DNA from: Pseudoneobacillus rhizosphaerae
Lineage (GTDB): Bacteria; Bacillota; Bacilli; Bacillales; Cytobacillaceae
NCBI RefSeq assembly: GCF_917563885.1
Contig: NZ_CAKJTG010000008.1
Location: 146,708-210,707 of the forward strand
Direction: 5' to 3'
DNA length: 64,000 bases
Made by a program: the position numbers and the translations under genes. The notes below the pieces were generated by a model. The model saw nothing but the letters and a program-made list of their open reading frames with translations, made no database searches and was not told the origin of the DNA. The first letter of the stretch is position 1, and each line of letters opens with the position of its first letter. Below, piece after piece: positions 50,584 to 60,140 of the stretch.

Positions 50584-50621
50584 AAAAAAACGGCTGTTTC
50601 CTTGAAGGAGCAGCCGTTTTT
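50584..50621. terminator. Bidirectional terminator between yqfX and ispG
   Basis: Stem AAAAACGGCTG / CAGCCGTTTTT with a 14-base loop; A-run and T-run flank it, serving both convergent genes. Confidence 0.9.
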
Positions 50622-50627
50622 GTTGAA

Positions 50628-51731
50628 CTATATTTTTTGTTCTTCTTGTTTTTTTAGAAAATATTCCTCTGCAATAGCATCAATTTCTTTCTTTAATTCC
50701 TCTACCATTGTTTCTTCAGGGACTTTACGAACAATTTCCCCTTTACGGAAGAGTAAACCTTCTCCTCTTGCACCGGCAATCCCAATATCTGCTTCTCTGG
50801 CTTCACCTGGTCCATTAACTGCACAGCCTAGGACAGCGATTTTGATGGGAGCTTTAATTTTTTGAATGTATTCTTCAACTTCATTAGCAATGCTGATTAA
50901 GTCTATTTCAATCCTTCCACATGTCGGGCAAGAGATAAGCGTAGCAGCATTAGAAGATAATCCAAACACCTTGAGTAATTCTCTTGCAACTTTTACTTCC
51001 TCTACTGGATCAGCGCTTAAAGAAATTCTTAGTGTATTGCCAATCCCTTTATTTAAGATTGCTCCTAAACCAGCCGCACTTTTAACTGTGCCAGAAAAAA
51101 GTGTACCTGATTCAGTAATTCCTAAATGTAAAGGATAATCAAATGCTTTGGAAGCTTTTTCATAAGCTTCAATTGCTAACAGTACATCAGAAGCCTTCAT
51201 CGATACGATAATATCATGGAAATCTAAATCCTCTAAAATTTTTATATGGTGTAGAGCACTTTCAACCATTCCATCGGCAGTAGGATATCCATATTTTTCT
51301 AGGATTCTTTTTTCAAGTGAACCAGCATTTACACCTATTCGAATAGGTATACCTTTTTCTTTAGCTGCTTTTACAACAGCTTCTACCTTTTCACGTTTTC
51401 CAATATTACCGGGATTTATCCGGATTTTATCGGCTCCACCCTCGATAGCTTTTAAAGCTAATTTATAATCAAAATGGATATCCACAACTAACGGGATATT
51501 AATTCGCTTTTTAATTTCACTAATGGCGTTGGCCGCTCTTTCGTCTGGACAAGCAACGCGAACAATTTGACAGCCGGCCTCCTCCAAACGCTTAATTTCA
51601 GCAACAGTTGCTTCGACATCATGTGTTTTCGTTGTGGTCATACTTTGAATAAACAATTCATTACTTCCACCAATAGTTAAGTTCCCCACCTTTATGGGAC
51701 GGGTTTTCGTGCGATGGATTATTTCATTCAA
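50628..51731 (-). CDS. ispG: 4-hydroxy-3-methylbut-2-enyl diphosphate synthase IspG
   Basis: Iron-sulfur enzyme of the MEP pathway that converts MEcPP to HMBPP, the substrate of IspH (also here). The 367 residues show the TIM-barrel start ([19 protein letters not shown]), the cluster cysteines SCPTCGR and [11 protein letters not shown], and the conserved [17 protein letters not shown] precedes the ATG at a somewhat long distance. Confidence 0.96.
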   Translation of the reverse strand: MNEIIHRTKTRPIKVGNLTIGGSNELFIQSMTTTKTHDVEATVAEIKRLEEAGCQIVRVACPDERAANAISEIKKRINIPLVVDIHFDYKLALKAIEGGADKIRINPGNIGKREKVEAVVKAAKEKGIPIRIGVNAGSLEKRILEKYGYPTADGMVESALHHIKILEDLDFHDIIVSMKASDVLLAIEAYEKASKAFDYPLHLGITESGTLFSGTVKSAAGLGAILNKGIGNTLRISLSADPVEEVKVARELLKVFGLSSNAATLISCPTCGRIEIDLISIANEVEEYIQKIKAPIKIAVLGCAVNGPGEAREADIGIAGARGEGLLFRKGEIVRKVPEETMVEELKKEIDAIAEEYFLKKQEEQKI

Positions 51732-51832
51732 GAGTCTTCGCTCCTTTAAAAGTTCGAATTCAAAAAATACTACCTGTTAAGGCAATAATAATAGTTTATC
51801 AGTCAAACCGTGAATTTGACAAGGAAGAGCTT

Positions 51833-52153
51833 TTATTTTAAGTAATCAGGAAATAAATAGCTTTTCCCAATTTGAATATTTTCAGGAGAAACTCCTTCAT
51901 TCAATGCCTTGAAATCAGTCACAATTTCAGTAATAGAAACGGGAATAGGTGCCTCTAATCTATTTTCTACAATGGTTAGTACAGTATCCCCAGCCTTAAC
52001 TTTTTCTTCAAAAAATGAAAGTTCAACTGATTTAGCTGTGATTACTGTTTCAGATGTTTTTTCGGAAGAATGAGGAAGTGTCCCATGTTTTAAATCAAAA
52101 AGTACGATATAACAAATGAGTAGTAAGACGAGTGCCCCAAAAAATTTCTTCAT
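51833..52153 (-). CDS. yqfZ: LysM-like secreted or membrane-anchored protein (YqfZ-like)
   Basis: A 106-residue protein with an N-terminal hydrophobic segment (MKKFFGALVLLLICYIVLF) and a C-terminal LysM-like fold (VKAGDTVLTIVE, then GVSPENIQIGKSYLFP). It is probably exported and peptidoglycan-associated. ATG 52153 follows GAAAGGAGA; the longer frame to 52324 overlaps yqgB and is rejected. Position after ispG fits yqfZ of B. subtilis. The symbol is by synteny. Confidence 0.8.
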   Translation of the reverse strand: MKKFFGALVLLLICYIVLFDLKHGTLPHSSEKTSETVITAKSVELSFFEEKVKAGDTVLTIVENRLEAPIPVSITEIVTDFKALNEGVSPENIQIGKSYLFPDYLK

Positions 52154-52212
52154 CGGACAAATCTCCTTTCGGTACGTTTGTCCAATGTGTATGCACCCAT
52201 TAGTAAATTTAG

Positions 52213-52245
52213 AACAAAAAACAACAAGCGATAAAGCAAGTTGTT
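52213..52245 (-). terminator. Terminator of yqgB
   Basis: On the minus strand: imperfect stem AAACAACTTGC / GCTTGTTGTTT, followed by TTT, directly after the yqgB stop. Confidence 0.65.
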
Positions 52246-53034
52246 TTATGGTGCTTCTATTTTTTGTTTTTTCATTGGAATTTCTTTGATTGTTAAAGTG
52301 AGTACCAGAATGGAAACAAACCAATTAATAATAAATCCATTAGGTACTGGGGTTTGCAATAAAGCCATTATCGTAAAGAAAACAGTAGGTAAAGTGACAC
52401 TATAGGCTGCCATTCTCCATGCCTGTCGATAGGGTACGTTTCTTTTTAGAAGATTTTTGACTAGTAGCCCGATTAACGCAAGGATGGAAACTTCAATAAA
52501 TTTAATCCCGCTTGAAAAGATAAAAATAATTAAAAACATGATCGGAAGAAAGATGTATTTTAGTCCTTCCATTGATTGAATAAAATCTACTATATCCTGG
52601 TTCGTTAGTTCCATTTCGGGAAACATGGAATAACTAGAAGATTGCGCTTGTCCACCAGCCATAAATACAAACTCATTTTTTAGAAGAGCTATCGCAGTTT
52701 CTGATTTGTTTAAATCACTTTGGTTAACAGAGCCTGTACCATCGATAATAATTTTGATTCCTTTTTCTTCAAATATATAGGGGGCTTGGCTTTCAACAGA
52801 CAACTGTCCATTTTCAATGATAAAAGGAGGTACTTCCTCCTTAAGTACATCCTTGCTTAGCTCTAGTCCATTATTAATGGCTGATACAAATTGAAAAGTT
52901 GTTGGAAGAATGGATAGTAAAGTTAACAAAAAAACAAAAAGAATCGTTTTTCCAATTCCTTGAAAGCGGAATATGGCTATATCTTTTGGTGAGTATAAGC
53001 TTTTTAGAAATTGTTTAAAGATATTCATTTTCAT
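52246..53034 (-). CDS. yqgB: DUF1189 membrane protein (YqgB-like)
   Basis: A 262-residue protein with an N-terminal transmembrane helix (about residues 25-48), an extracytoplasmic domain of about 100 residues, and four C-terminal transmembrane segments. This is the DUF1189 architecture. Function unknown. GAGGATG precedes the ATG. It lies divergent to yqgC, as in B. subtilis. Confidence 0.85.
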   Translation of the reverse strand: MKMNIFKQFLKSLYSPKDIAIFRFQGIGKTILFVFLLTLLSILPTTFQFVSAINNGLELSKDVLKEEVPPFIIENGQLSVESQAPYIFEEKGIKIIIDGTGSVNQSDLNKSETAIALLKNEFVFMAGGQAQSSSYSMFPEMELTNQDIVDFIQSMEGLKYIFLPIMFLIIFIFSSGIKFIEVSILALIGLLVKNLLKRNVPYRQAWRMAAYSVTLPTVFFTIMALLQTPVPNGFIINWFVSILVLTLTIKEIPMKKQKIEAP

Positions 53035-53169
53035 TTAACACATCCTCGTTTAAGATTCATTTCTTATTCTAACGGTATTTTAAGTTGGAAGAAAGACATA
53101 CGTATGTAAATTTGATACTATTTATTTTATAAAATTGATTTTGCAGTTTTTCATACGGGAGGTACGTAA

Positions 53170-53652
53170 ATGGATTTGCTTTATTGGGTTTTAATTGTAG
53201 CTATGTTCATCATTTCGTTTATTGGACTCATTTATCCGATTATTCCCAGTGTAGTATTTATATTAGGCGGTTTTATTCTTTATGGATTATTCTTTTCTTT
53301 TGTAGAGTTTAGTTGGGTGTTTTGGACGGTACAAATATTCTTTGTCGTATTACTTTTTAGCGCAGACTATCTAGCAAATATGCTTGGGGTAAAGAAATAT
53401 GGGGGCTCAAAAGCAGGTATTTGGGGCAGTACAATTGGGTTACTAGTTGGTCCATTTGTCATACCCGTCTTTGGTATTCTTATTGGCCCGTTCTTAGGTG
53501 CTGTCATAGCGGAATTATTAATACATCGAAAAGGATTTACTGAAGCTCTAAAAATAGGGGTAGGATCAGTGATTGGTTTTATAAGTAGCGTTATAACAAA
53601 ATCGATTGTTCAGGCTGTCATGATTGGTTATTTTTTGATAGTTGTTATATAG
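53170..53652 (+). CDS. yqgC: DUF456 membrane protein (YqgC-like)
   Basis: A 160-residue, very hydrophobic protein with about four or five transmembrane segments and glycine-rich turns ([21 protein letters not shown] region), typical of DUF456. Function unknown. CGGGAGG precedes the ATG. In B. subtilis sodA is next; here fnr lies between on the other strand. Confidence 0.87.
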   Translation: MDLLYWVLIVAMFIISFIGLIYPIIPSVVFILGGFILYGLFFSFVEFSWVFWTVQIFFVVLLFSADYLANMLGVKKYGGSKAGIWGSTIGLLVGPFVIPVFGILIGPFLGAVIAELLIHRKGFTEALKIGVGSVIGFISSVITKSIVQAVMIGYFLIVVI

Positions 53653-53677
53653 AGTTTGTTAATAAAAGATTAAAAAG

Positions 53678-53710
53678 GAGGACACTGGAATAACAAACCA
53701 GTAAGTCCTC
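53678..53710. terminator. Terminator between yqgC and fnr
   Basis: Stem GAGGAC-ACTGG / CCAGT-AA-GTCCTC with a 9-base loop and a two-base bulge. It lies between convergent genes; T-tracts are modest. Confidence 0.75.
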
Positions 53711-53716
53711 TATTCT

Positions 53717-54412
53717 TTAATTTAGACCACATATTTCATATGCACAATTCTGACAGTCTACGTCTTCTTTAAGGTAATTAATATCCTTTACGGTGAATTT
53801 TTGTTGGTCATATGAAATGACGCCTTTTTCTCGCAATTCTTTTAATGCACGCTGGATTACTTCTCGGGTTCCGTAAGTTAAATTTGCAAGTTCTTGGTGT
53901 GTAAGCGGGAGATCAATCAAAATGCCTTCGTCAGTAGCGACACCGTAACTACTACATAAGCGTATTAAAATCGAATAGAGGCCACCTTTTTTTCCATTCA
54001 TAATTAAATCCTGACATTTCATTTGTGCTTTAATATAAGAAGTACTTAAATACTCCGTTAATTCCACCATGACTGAAGGATTTTGTTGAACAAAGTTTTC
54101 GAATTGCTCTCGGTTAATCATCAATAATTCACAATCAGTGATGGCTTTTCCAGAATAATGGTAGTGTGGATTTTGATTAAATACACGATATTCGAGCAAT
54201 GGTTCATGGCCATTTATGATTTTTAAAATAAACTCTTTTCCTCTCATATGAATTCTACCTAAAGCGATGCTTCCTTTCAGTAAAAGGAAAATATGATTAA
54301 CGGGATCTTTCTCTTGAAAAAGGACTGTATTGGCTTTTATTTTTTGGATGGTTTCATGTTCAAAAAAATGTTGGAATAGTAAACTATAAAGAGATAGCTT
54401 GTGTCGATTCAT
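53717..54412 (-). CDS. fnr: Anaerobic regulator Fnr (Crp/Fnr family, C-terminal cysteine cluster)
   Basis: Oxygen-sensing transcription factor of the Bacillus Fnr type. ATG 54412 follows GAGGAGTG and gives 231 residues; the ATG at 54430 has a poorer site. A cyclic-nucleotide-like beta-roll, a long dimer helix, and a helix-turn-helix (ELANLTYGTREVIQRALKEL) are visible. The C-terminal CQNCAYEIC is the C-x2-C-x4-C pattern that binds the 4Fe-4S cluster in B. subtilis Fnr. An Asp in the dimer helix (KCQDLI) fits the fourth ligand, at a constant offset from B. subtilis numbering. Confidence 0.88.
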   Translation of the reverse strand: MNRHKLSLYSLLFQHFFEHETIQKIKANTVLFQEKDPVNHIFLLLKGSIALGRIHMRGKEFILKIINGHEPLLEYRVFNQNPHYHYSGKAITDCELLMINREQFENFVQQNPSVMVELTEYLSTSYIKAQMKCQDLIMNGKKGGLYSILIRLCSSYGVATDEGILIDLPLTHQELANLTYGTREVIQRALKELREKGVISYDQQKFTVKDINYLKEDVDCQNCAYEICGLN

Positions 54413-54447
54413 CTTATATTCACTCCTCATTTATTCCCTTTATCTTG

Positions 54448-54476
54448 ATTTAAAAGAATTATTAACACTATGTCAA
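54448..54476 (-). promoter_or_regulatory. Sigma-A promoter of fnr
   Basis: On the minus strand: TTGACA, 17-base spacer, TTAAAT. No convincing Fnr box (TGTGA-N6-TCACA) is seen nearby. Confidence 0.65.
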
Positions 54477-54528
54477 CATGCCTTTTACATGATTTGGAAG
54501 TAAAAATCTAATTGTGCGACTTAAATCG

Positions 54529-54557
54529 TTGACAGAAGTGGATTCACGAAGTATGAC
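54529..54557 (+). promoter_or_regulatory. Candidate promoter of sodA; content of the fnr-sodA gap
   Basis: TTGACA (54529-54534), 17-base spacer, TATGAC. A second, weaker set lies downstream (TTGAAC 54576-54581, TATTAA 54598-54603). Apart from these, the fnr promoter and the hairpin at 54684-54712, the 335-base gap between fnr and sodA shows nothing. Confidence 0.55.
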
Positions 54558-54683
54558 AATTTTTCGAATATTATCTTGAACTGCTCGATAATGAGAATAT
54601 TAATGAAAAAATAGGGGATTGTAACTATGTGTTAAAGCGTATTATTTGAACAGGTAAAACAAATTTGGTAATCTTATCTAAAG

Positions 54684-54712
54684 GCTTCAGAAAGTTATCA
54701 CTTTTCTGAAGC
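54684..54712 (+). promoter_or_regulatory. Hairpin in the sodA leader
   Basis: Stem GCTTCAGAAAGT / ACTTTTCTGAAGC with one bulged T and loop TATC, no U-tract. It ends about 35 bases before the sodA start, just upstream of its ribosome binding site. A 5' stability element is a reasonable reading. Confidence 0.6.
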
Positions 54713-54747
54713 ATGATATTAATTTTACATACTTAGGAGGAATAATA

Positions 54748-55356
54748 ATGGCATTTGAATTACCACAATTACCGTATGCTTATGAAGCATTAGAACCACA
54801 CATCGATAAGGAAACGATGAATATTCATCATTCTAAGCATCATAATGCTTATGTAACAAACTTAAACAACGCTTTAGCAGGAAACGAAGAGCTTCTTTCT
54901 AAATCTGTAGAAGAAGTTATTGCAAACCTAGATGCTGTTCCTGAAGCTGCTCGTACAGCTGTAAGAAACAATGGTGGCGGACATGCAAACCATACTTTAT
55001 TTTGGCAAATTCTTTCTCCAAATGGTGGTGGTGCACCTACTGGTGAATTAGCAGATGCAATCAACAATAAATTTGGTAGCTTCGAAAGCTTTAAAGAAGA
55101 ATTCGCAAAAGCTGCTACTACACGTTTCGGTTCTGGTTGGGCTTGGTTAGCTGTTAATAATGGAGAATTAGAAGTTACTAGCACACCGAATCAAGATTCT
55201 CCTGTAATGGAAGGTAAAACACCTATTCTTGGTCTAGATGTTTGGGAGCATGCTTACTACTTAAAATTCCAAAACCGTCGTCCTGATTACATTTCTACTT
55301 TCTGGAATGTGGTTAATTGGGAAGAGGTTTCTAATCGTTATCAAAACGCGAAATAA
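54748..55356 (+). CDS. sodA: Superoxide dismutase (Mn-type)
   Basis: Dismutates superoxide in the cytoplasm. The 202 residues begin [20 protein letters not shown] and contain the metal ligands in [23 protein letters not shown] and the DVWEHAYYL signature. The GGGHANH context and family place favour manganese over iron, but metal use is inferred. TTAGGAGG precedes the ATG. Confidence 0.96.
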   Translation: MAFELPQLPYAYEALEPHIDKETMNIHHSKHHNAYVTNLNNALAGNEELLSKSVEEVIANLDAVPEAARTAVRNNGGGHANHTLFWQILSPNGGGAPTGELADAINNKFGSFESFKEEFAKAATTRFGSGWAWLAVNNGELEVTSTPNQDSPVMEGKTPILGLDVWEHAYYLKFQNRRPDYISTFWNVVNWEEVSNRYQNAK

Positions 55357-55362
55357 AAATAG

Positions 55363-55397
55363 AAGAAGCGAACGGATATCCGTTTGCTTCTTTTTTT
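55363..55397 (+). terminator. Terminator after sodA
   Basis: Stem AAGAAGCGAACGGA with its inverse TCCGTTTGCTTCTT around a central GGATATCC, followed by a T-run. Confidence 0.93.
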
Positions 55398-55470
55398 GTG
55401 GAATTTTTTATAGGAATAATCATTCTTCATTGGTAAACAATACTCCTAACGACAAAAGGAGAGTTTATGA

Positions 55471-56679
55471 ATGTCGAAATGGAAAAAGATTATCGGTGAA
55501 GTCGAATTAACGAGGGATTTAACTCTGTTGCTCCTTATCGGGGGATTATATTCCTTAAGCGTGGCCCTATCTAATACATTTGTAAATATTTATTTATGGA
55601 AACAATCTGGAGAGTACGTAGATTTAGGAATTTACAATCTCTCGGTCATTGTCTTACAACCATTAACATTTATTTTGGCAGGTAGATGGGCAAAAAAGAT
55701 TGACCGTGTATTGGTTTTACGGATTGGCGTTATAGTCTTAGCACTATTTTATATGACTGTGCTATTTATTGGGGAAAATGCCTCCCATTTCCTTGTCTTA
55801 CTCGGTAGTCTGTTAGGAATAGGATACGGTTTTTATTGGTTAGCCTTTAATGTTTTAACATTTGAAATCACAGAACCAGAAACAAGAGATTTTTTTAATG
55901 GTTTTTTAGGTATTTTAGGCTCAGTTGGTGGAATGATTGGACCTATTGCAGCAGGATTAATCATATCCAATCTCACTAGCTTTACTGGTTATACAATTGT
56001 TTTTGGAATTTCTTTAGGACTATTTTCATTAGCTGTATTTTTCAGTTTCTCCTTGAAAAGACGACCTGCTTCTGGAAAATACATGTTTACCAGAATCATT
56101 AAGGAAAGAGCACATAACCCCAATTGGCGTTTGATAACGAATGCAAATTTCTTTCAAGGGTTACGAGAAGGTACCTTTCTATTTATTATTTCTGTATTTG
56201 TTTTTATTTCAACAGGAAGTGAATTAGCGCTAGGAAAATTTGGATTGCTTAATTCAGCTATTTCTTTTATCGCTTACTATGCTGCTTCTAGATTAATTAA
56301 AAAAGACTTTCGAAAGAAATCAATTTTGATAGGTGGCTGTCTTTTATATTTAGCGATTTTTTTACTTGTATTTGATGTTACCTTTCAAAAATTACTTATT
56401 TATGCCTGTATAATTGCTGTTGCTTACCCTATTCTGCTAGTTCCTTATATGTCAATGACTTATGATATTATTGGAACGGGTTGGAAGGCTGCTGAAATGA
56501 GAATAGAATATATTGTCGTTCGTGAGCTATTCTTAAATTTGGGCAGAGGGGTATCAGTCATTGCTTTTATTATTGGGGTAACCTTTTTTGATGAAACAAA
56601 AAGTATTCCTATATTATTGATGTTTCTTGGTGCCGGACATACATGTATATATTTTTTCGTAAGAAAAATTCAGCTTTAG
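55471..56679 (+). CDS. yqgE: MFS transporter (YqgE-like)
   Basis: A 402-residue major facilitator protein with about 12 predicted transmembrane segments and a FAGRWAKKIDR-like cytoplasmic loop (LAGRWAKKIDRVLVLRIG) between helices 2 and 3. Substrate unknown. AAAGGAGAG precedes the ATG. Position between sodA and pbpA matches yqgE of B. subtilis. Confidence 0.88.
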   Translation: MSKWKKIIGEVELTRDLTLLLLIGGLYSLSVALSNTFVNIYLWKQSGEYVDLGIYNLSVIVLQPLTFILAGRWAKKIDRVLVLRIGVIVLALFYMTVLFIGENASHFLVLLGSLLGIGYGFYWLAFNVLTFEITEPETRDFFNGFLGILGSVGGMIGPIAAGLIISNLTSFTGYTIVFGISLGLFSLAVFFSFSLKRRPASGKYMFTRIIKERAHNPNWRLITNANFFQGLREGTFLFIISVFVFISTGSELALGKFGLLNSAISFIAYYAASRLIKKDFRKKSILIGGCLLYLAIFLLVFDVTFQKLLIYACIIAVAYPILLVPYMSMTYDIIGTGWKAAEMRIEYIVVRELFLNLGRGVSVIAFIIGVTFFDETKSIPILLMFLGAGHTCIYFFVRKIQL

Positions 56680-56710
56680 GAGTAGGGGGGATTCCCCTGC
56701 TCCATTTTTT
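56679..56710 (+). terminator. Terminator between yqgE and pbpA
   Basis: Stem GGAGTAGGGG / CCCCTGCTCC with a 5-base loop, followed by ATTTTTT. Confidence 0.88.
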
Positions 56711-56747
56711 CAATTGTAATTATGGAAATTAGTAAAGGAGTGTTTTG

Positions 56748-58892
56748 ATGGTAGTTGTAAAGAAAAAAAAGAAGAAGGCACATGTCCCTTTTCGATTAAA
56801 TATGATCTTCTTTATAGTCTTTATGCTATTTTCCATCCTTATTTTACGGCTAGGTTTTGTACAAATCGTTTATGGTGATGATTTTAAACGGGAAATCGAA
56901 AGAACAGAGGATATAACTGTAAATAATCCTGTTCCGAGAGGGAAAATGTTTGATCGCAATGGAAAAATCATTGTAGATAATACTCCTCAAGATGCCATTA
57001 CTTATACAAAAAATCAGGGAGCGAACCAAGAGGAAATGCTTGTGGTTGCTGGACATTTAGCAAAATTAATTGAAAAAGATGTTAAAAAGGTTCGAGAGCG
57101 TGACAAAAAAGATTATTGGATAATGAAGAATCCTGAGCGAGCCAAAGACAAAATTAAAAAATCAGAGTGGGATTTATTTACTGATAAACAATTAAATGAT
57201 AAAGATTTATACAAGCTACAATTAGATAGGATAACTACTGAGGAATTAAAAGAGCTCAACAAAAATGATTTAGAAATTTTAGCTATTTTTCGAGAATTTA
57301 ATAGTGGTTTTGCTTTAACACCCCAATTTGTGAAAAATAAAGATGTTACAAAGAAAGAATTTGCGATTGTAAGTGAAAATCTACAATTTTTACCGGGAGT
57401 AGATACTACTACAGATTGGGAAAGAAACTATTTGTTTGGAGATACATTAAAAACCATTATAGGGAAGGTATCATCTTCCGATAGGGGGTTACCAAGTGAG
57501 CGATTAGAGCACTATTTGGCTAGAGACTATAATCGAAATGACCGTGTAGGATTGAGTTATATTGAAGAGCAATATGAAGATGTGTTGCATGGTCAAAAAG
57601 CTAAAGTGAAAAACATTACAGATAAATCAGGTAATGTTCTTGAAACGATTGTCGTCTCAGAAGGAAAACGTGGAAAGGATTTAGTTTTAACCATTGATAT
57701 GGATTTACAGTTAGCTGTGGAGAAAATTATTGAAGAAGAATTATTAGCTGCAAAAAAAACAGCTAAGACTACTCTTTTAGATCGTGCTTTTGTTGTACTA
57801 TTAGATCCCCATACTGGTGAAATATTAACGTTAGCAGGAAAACAAATAACAAAGGATCCGAAAACTGGAAAACGAGAAATGTTAGACTTTGCATATGGGA
57901 CCTTCACGACATCGTATAATGCAGGATCCTCAGTAAAGGGAGCAACCATATTAACAGGATATAAAACTGGAGCACTTCATCCAGGGGATTTTCACTATGA
58001 CTCTCCAATAAAAATTAAAGGAACTCCCGAGAAATCTTCTTGGAAGAACTTTGGAAATATTAATGATATCAATTCTTTAAAGGTTTCATCCAATGTTTAT
58101 ATGTTCAAAACAGCAATAGAGATTGGAAAAGGACATTATGAATTTAATGAGCCACTGGATATAAATTTACAAGCGTTTGATACTATACGTGAATCGTTTA
58201 ATCAGTTTGGTCTTGGGGTACGAACAGGGATTGATTTACCTAATGAACAAGTGGGGTTTAAAGGACCTTTAAAGCTACCGGGCTTCTTATTGGACTTAGT
58301 GATTGGACAGTATGATATTTATACCCCAATGCAATTAGCGCAATATGTTTCTACGATAGCAAACGGCGGATATCGTGTTCAACCTCATATAGTAAAAGAA
58401 ATTCGTGAACCATTACTCGACAACAACGAATTAGGACCAATTGTACAAGAAATAAAGCCGACAATTTTAAATCATATAGGTGCCAAGGAAGAATGGCTAA
58501 AGCGGGTTCAGGAAGGGTTCAGACGAGTTATGCAGGAGCCAGGTGGAACAGCCTATGATGATTTTAAAGGTGCCAAGTATAATCCTGCAGGAAAAACAGG
58601 GACGGCACAGGCTGTTTACGATGGACCTGAAATGAAGGTATATAAAGAGAGAAACCAAATCCCTCCTGAAGTGATGAATTTAAGTCTTGTTGGTTATGCG
58701 CCAGACGATAATCCAGAGGTTGCGATGGCTGTTCTTGTCCCTTGGGCTTATGAAGGTGATAAAGGACACCATGCAAACACTGTTATTGGTAGAAGAGTGT
58801 TAGATGCTTACTTTGAATTGAAGAAACAGAGAATGAAAGATGCATCTAAAATGGACCGTTCCACTCAGCTGATAGAAAGAGGTACACAATAA
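56748..58892 (+). CDS. pbpA: Class B penicillin-binding protein 2A (transpeptidase)
   Basis: Cell-wall transpeptidase for rod-shape elongation. The 714 residues have a short basic N-terminus (VVVKKKKKK), a transmembrane helix (about residues 18-40), a dimerisation domain, and a transpeptidase domain. That domain shows the active-site SxxK in AGSSVKGAT, SxN in SSNVYM, and KTGT in AGKTGTAQ. ATG 56748 follows AAAGGAGTG. It is next to yqgE and upstream of pst, as in B. subtilis. Confidence 0.94.
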   Translation: MVVVKKKKKKAHVPFRLNMIFFIVFMLFSILILRLGFVQIVYGDDFKREIERTEDITVNNPVPRGKMFDRNGKIIVDNTPQDAITYTKNQGANQEEMLVVAGHLAKLIEKDVKKVRERDKKDYWIMKNPERAKDKIKKSEWDLFTDKQLNDKDLYKLQLDRITTEELKELNKNDLEILAIFREFNSGFALTPQFVKNKDVTKKEFAIVSENLQFLPGVDTTTDWERNYLFGDTLKTIIGKVSSSDRGLPSERLEHYLARDYNRNDRVGLSYIEEQYEDVLHGQKAKVKNITDKSGNVLETIVVSEGKRGKDLVLTIDMDLQLAVEKIIEEELLAAKKTAKTTLLDRAFVVLLDPHTGEILTLAGKQITKDPKTGKREMLDFAYGTFTTSYNAGSSVKGATILTGYKTGALHPGDFHYDSPIKIKGTPEKSSWKNFGNINDINSLKVSSNVYMFKTAIEIGKGHYEFNEPLDINLQAFDTIRESFNQFGLGVRTGIDLPNEQVGFKGPLKLPGFLLDLVIGQYDIYTPMQLAQYVSTIANGGYRVQPHIVKEIREPLLDNNELGPIVQEIKPTILNHIGAKEEWLKRVQEGFRRVMQEPGGTAYDDFKGAKYNPAGKTGTAQAVYDGPEMKVYKERNQIPPEVMNLSLVGYAPDDNPEVAMAVLVPWAYEGDKGHHANTVIGRRVLDAYFELKKQRMKDASKMDRSTQLIERGTQ

Positions 58893-58918
58893 AATTAGTT
58901 CATACTATTAAATTAAAT

Positions 58919-58945
58919 AAACCCATTGGAAAAATGGGTTTTTTC
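58919..58945 (+). terminator. Terminator after pbpA
   Basis: Stem AACCCATT / AATGGGTT with a GGAAA loop, followed by TTTT. Confidence 0.92.
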
Positions 58946-59012
58946 ATGTTGTCGGGATAATTACTACAAAACACAATTATTCTTTAATATATTTATTCAT
59001 AAACTTTTCAAA

Positions 59013-59069
59013 TTTACAAAACCTTTACAAAGTATTAAAACGGAATTAATAGTTTAGCTTTAATATTCT
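59013..59069 (+). promoter_or_regulatory. PhoP boxes and promoter of the pst operon
   Basis: Four TT(N)A(N)A-type hexamers exactly 11 bases apart: TTTACA (59013), TTTACA (59024), TTAAAA (59035), TTAATA (59046). A -10 element TATTCT follows at 59064-59069. The boxes fall about 25 to 63 bases upstream of the expected start, which is the standard arrangement of PhoP-activated promoters in Bacillus. Confidence 0.88.
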
Positions 59070-59113
59070 ATGTGTAGGACAAAACACAACCAATCCTTAG
59101 GGGGAATTAACGA

Positions 59114-60070
59114 ATGAAAAGCTTAAATAAATTAGCACTATCTGCAATGATGGGTGGGGTGCTATTATTCGCAGCGGCTTGTGGGAGTGAAGAAGCAGGA
59201 AAAACTAGCGATGCTGCCGAAGTTAATAAGCAACTTTCTGGTGAAGTGAAAATTGATGGGTCATCAACCGTTTATCCAATTATGGAGGCTGTTGCTGAAG
59301 AATATCAAATGGTTCAACCCGACGTTAAAGTATCAGTAGGTCTTTCTGGTACTGGTGGTGGTTTTAAAGCATTTATCGCTGGTGAAACGGATATGAGTAA
59401 TGCTTCACGTCCAATTAAAGATGAGGAAAAAGCTCAATTAGGAGAAAAAGGAATTGAGTTCACAGAAATTAAATTAGCTTTTGATGGTCTGTCAGTACTT
59501 GTAAACAAGGAAAATACTTGGGTTGATCATTTAACAATTGATGAGCTTAAGAAATTATGGATTGAAGACGGTAAAGCCAGAAAATGGTCTGATATTCGTG
59601 AAGGTTGGCCAGAAGAAGAAATTAAATTCTACTCTCCTGGAACTGACTCTGGCACATTTGATTATTTTAACGAAGTAATCCTTGATGATCAACCAATTGT
59701 TCAAAGTGCAACTTTATCTGAGGATGACAACATTTTAGTTCAAGGTATCTCCGGTGAGAAAAACGGTATTGGCTATATGGGTTATGCTTATTATTTAGAA
59801 AATAAAAATAAACTTAAAATTGTTCCAATTGATGGTGGTAATGGACCTGTTGAACCAACAAACGATACAATTGAATCGGGTGAGTATGCTCCGTTGTCTC
59901 GTCCACTTTTCACCTATGTGAAAAACGAATCCGTTAAAAATGAAGAAGTATATGATTACGTGAAATTCCTAATTGAGAATGCGGCAGATTTATCTGAAGA
60001 GGTAGGATATGTACGTTTGCCTCAAGAAGAGTATGACAAGGATCTAGCAGTTTTAGAAGGATTAAAATAA
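59114..60070 (+). CDS. pstS: Phosphate ABC transporter substrate-binding lipoprotein PstS
   Basis: Extracytoplasmic phosphate receptor. The 318 residues begin with a lipoprotein signal peptide whose lipobox is FAAAC (Cys about residue 23). Phosphate-binding motifs include [20 protein letters not shown], and [20 protein letters not shown] precedes the ATG. First gene of pstS-pstC-pstA-pstB-phoU, behind the Pho boxes. Confidence 0.96.
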   Translation: MKSLNKLALSAMMGGVLLFAAACGSEEAGKTSDAAEVNKQLSGEVKIDGSSTVYPIMEAVAEEYQMVQPDVKVSVGLSGTGGGFKAFIAGETDMSNASRPIKDEEKAQLGEKGIEFTEIKLAFDGLSVLVNKENTWVDHLTIDELKKLWIEDGKARKWSDIREGWPEEEIKFYSPGTDSGTFDYFNEVILDDQPIVQSATLSEDDNILVQGISGEKNGIGYMGYAYYLENKNKLKIVPIDGGNGPVEPTNDTIESGEYAPLSRPLFTYVKNESVKNEEVYDYVKFLIENAADLSEEVGYVRLPQEEYDKDLAVLEGLK

Positions 60071-60077
60071 TAGTAAT

Positions 60078-60114
60078 AAGATGGGAAGCACGAAAGTGGT
60101 GTGCTTCTCATCTT
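60078..60114 (+). terminator. Intercistronic hairpin between pstS and pstC
   Basis: Stem AAGATGGGAAGCAC / GTGCTTCTCATCTT with a 9-base loop, followed by GTCTTTTG. The weak U-tract suggests partial termination or 3'-end protection, giving more PstS than the membrane and ATPase subunits, as is common in binding-protein operons. Confidence 0.75.
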
Positions 60115-60140
60115 GTCTTTTGATAAGGGGGTTTTCAAAT

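Noticed and set aside
52154..52324. Long N-terminal extension of yqfZ
   Set aside because: It overlaps the coding end of yqgB and its terminator. A good ribosome binding site and signal-like segment mark the start at 52153.
54587..54603. Fur or PerR box upstream of sodA
   Set aside because: Only one half-site fits; the other half diverges too much to call an operator.
55307..55510. Small frame across the sodA terminator
   Set aside because: It overlaps the sodA end, its terminator and the yqgE start; no support.
60081..60140. Upstream start for pstC
   Set aside because: The ATG lies in the intercistronic hairpin and the added residues are not membrane-permease-like; AAGGGGG before 60141 decides.
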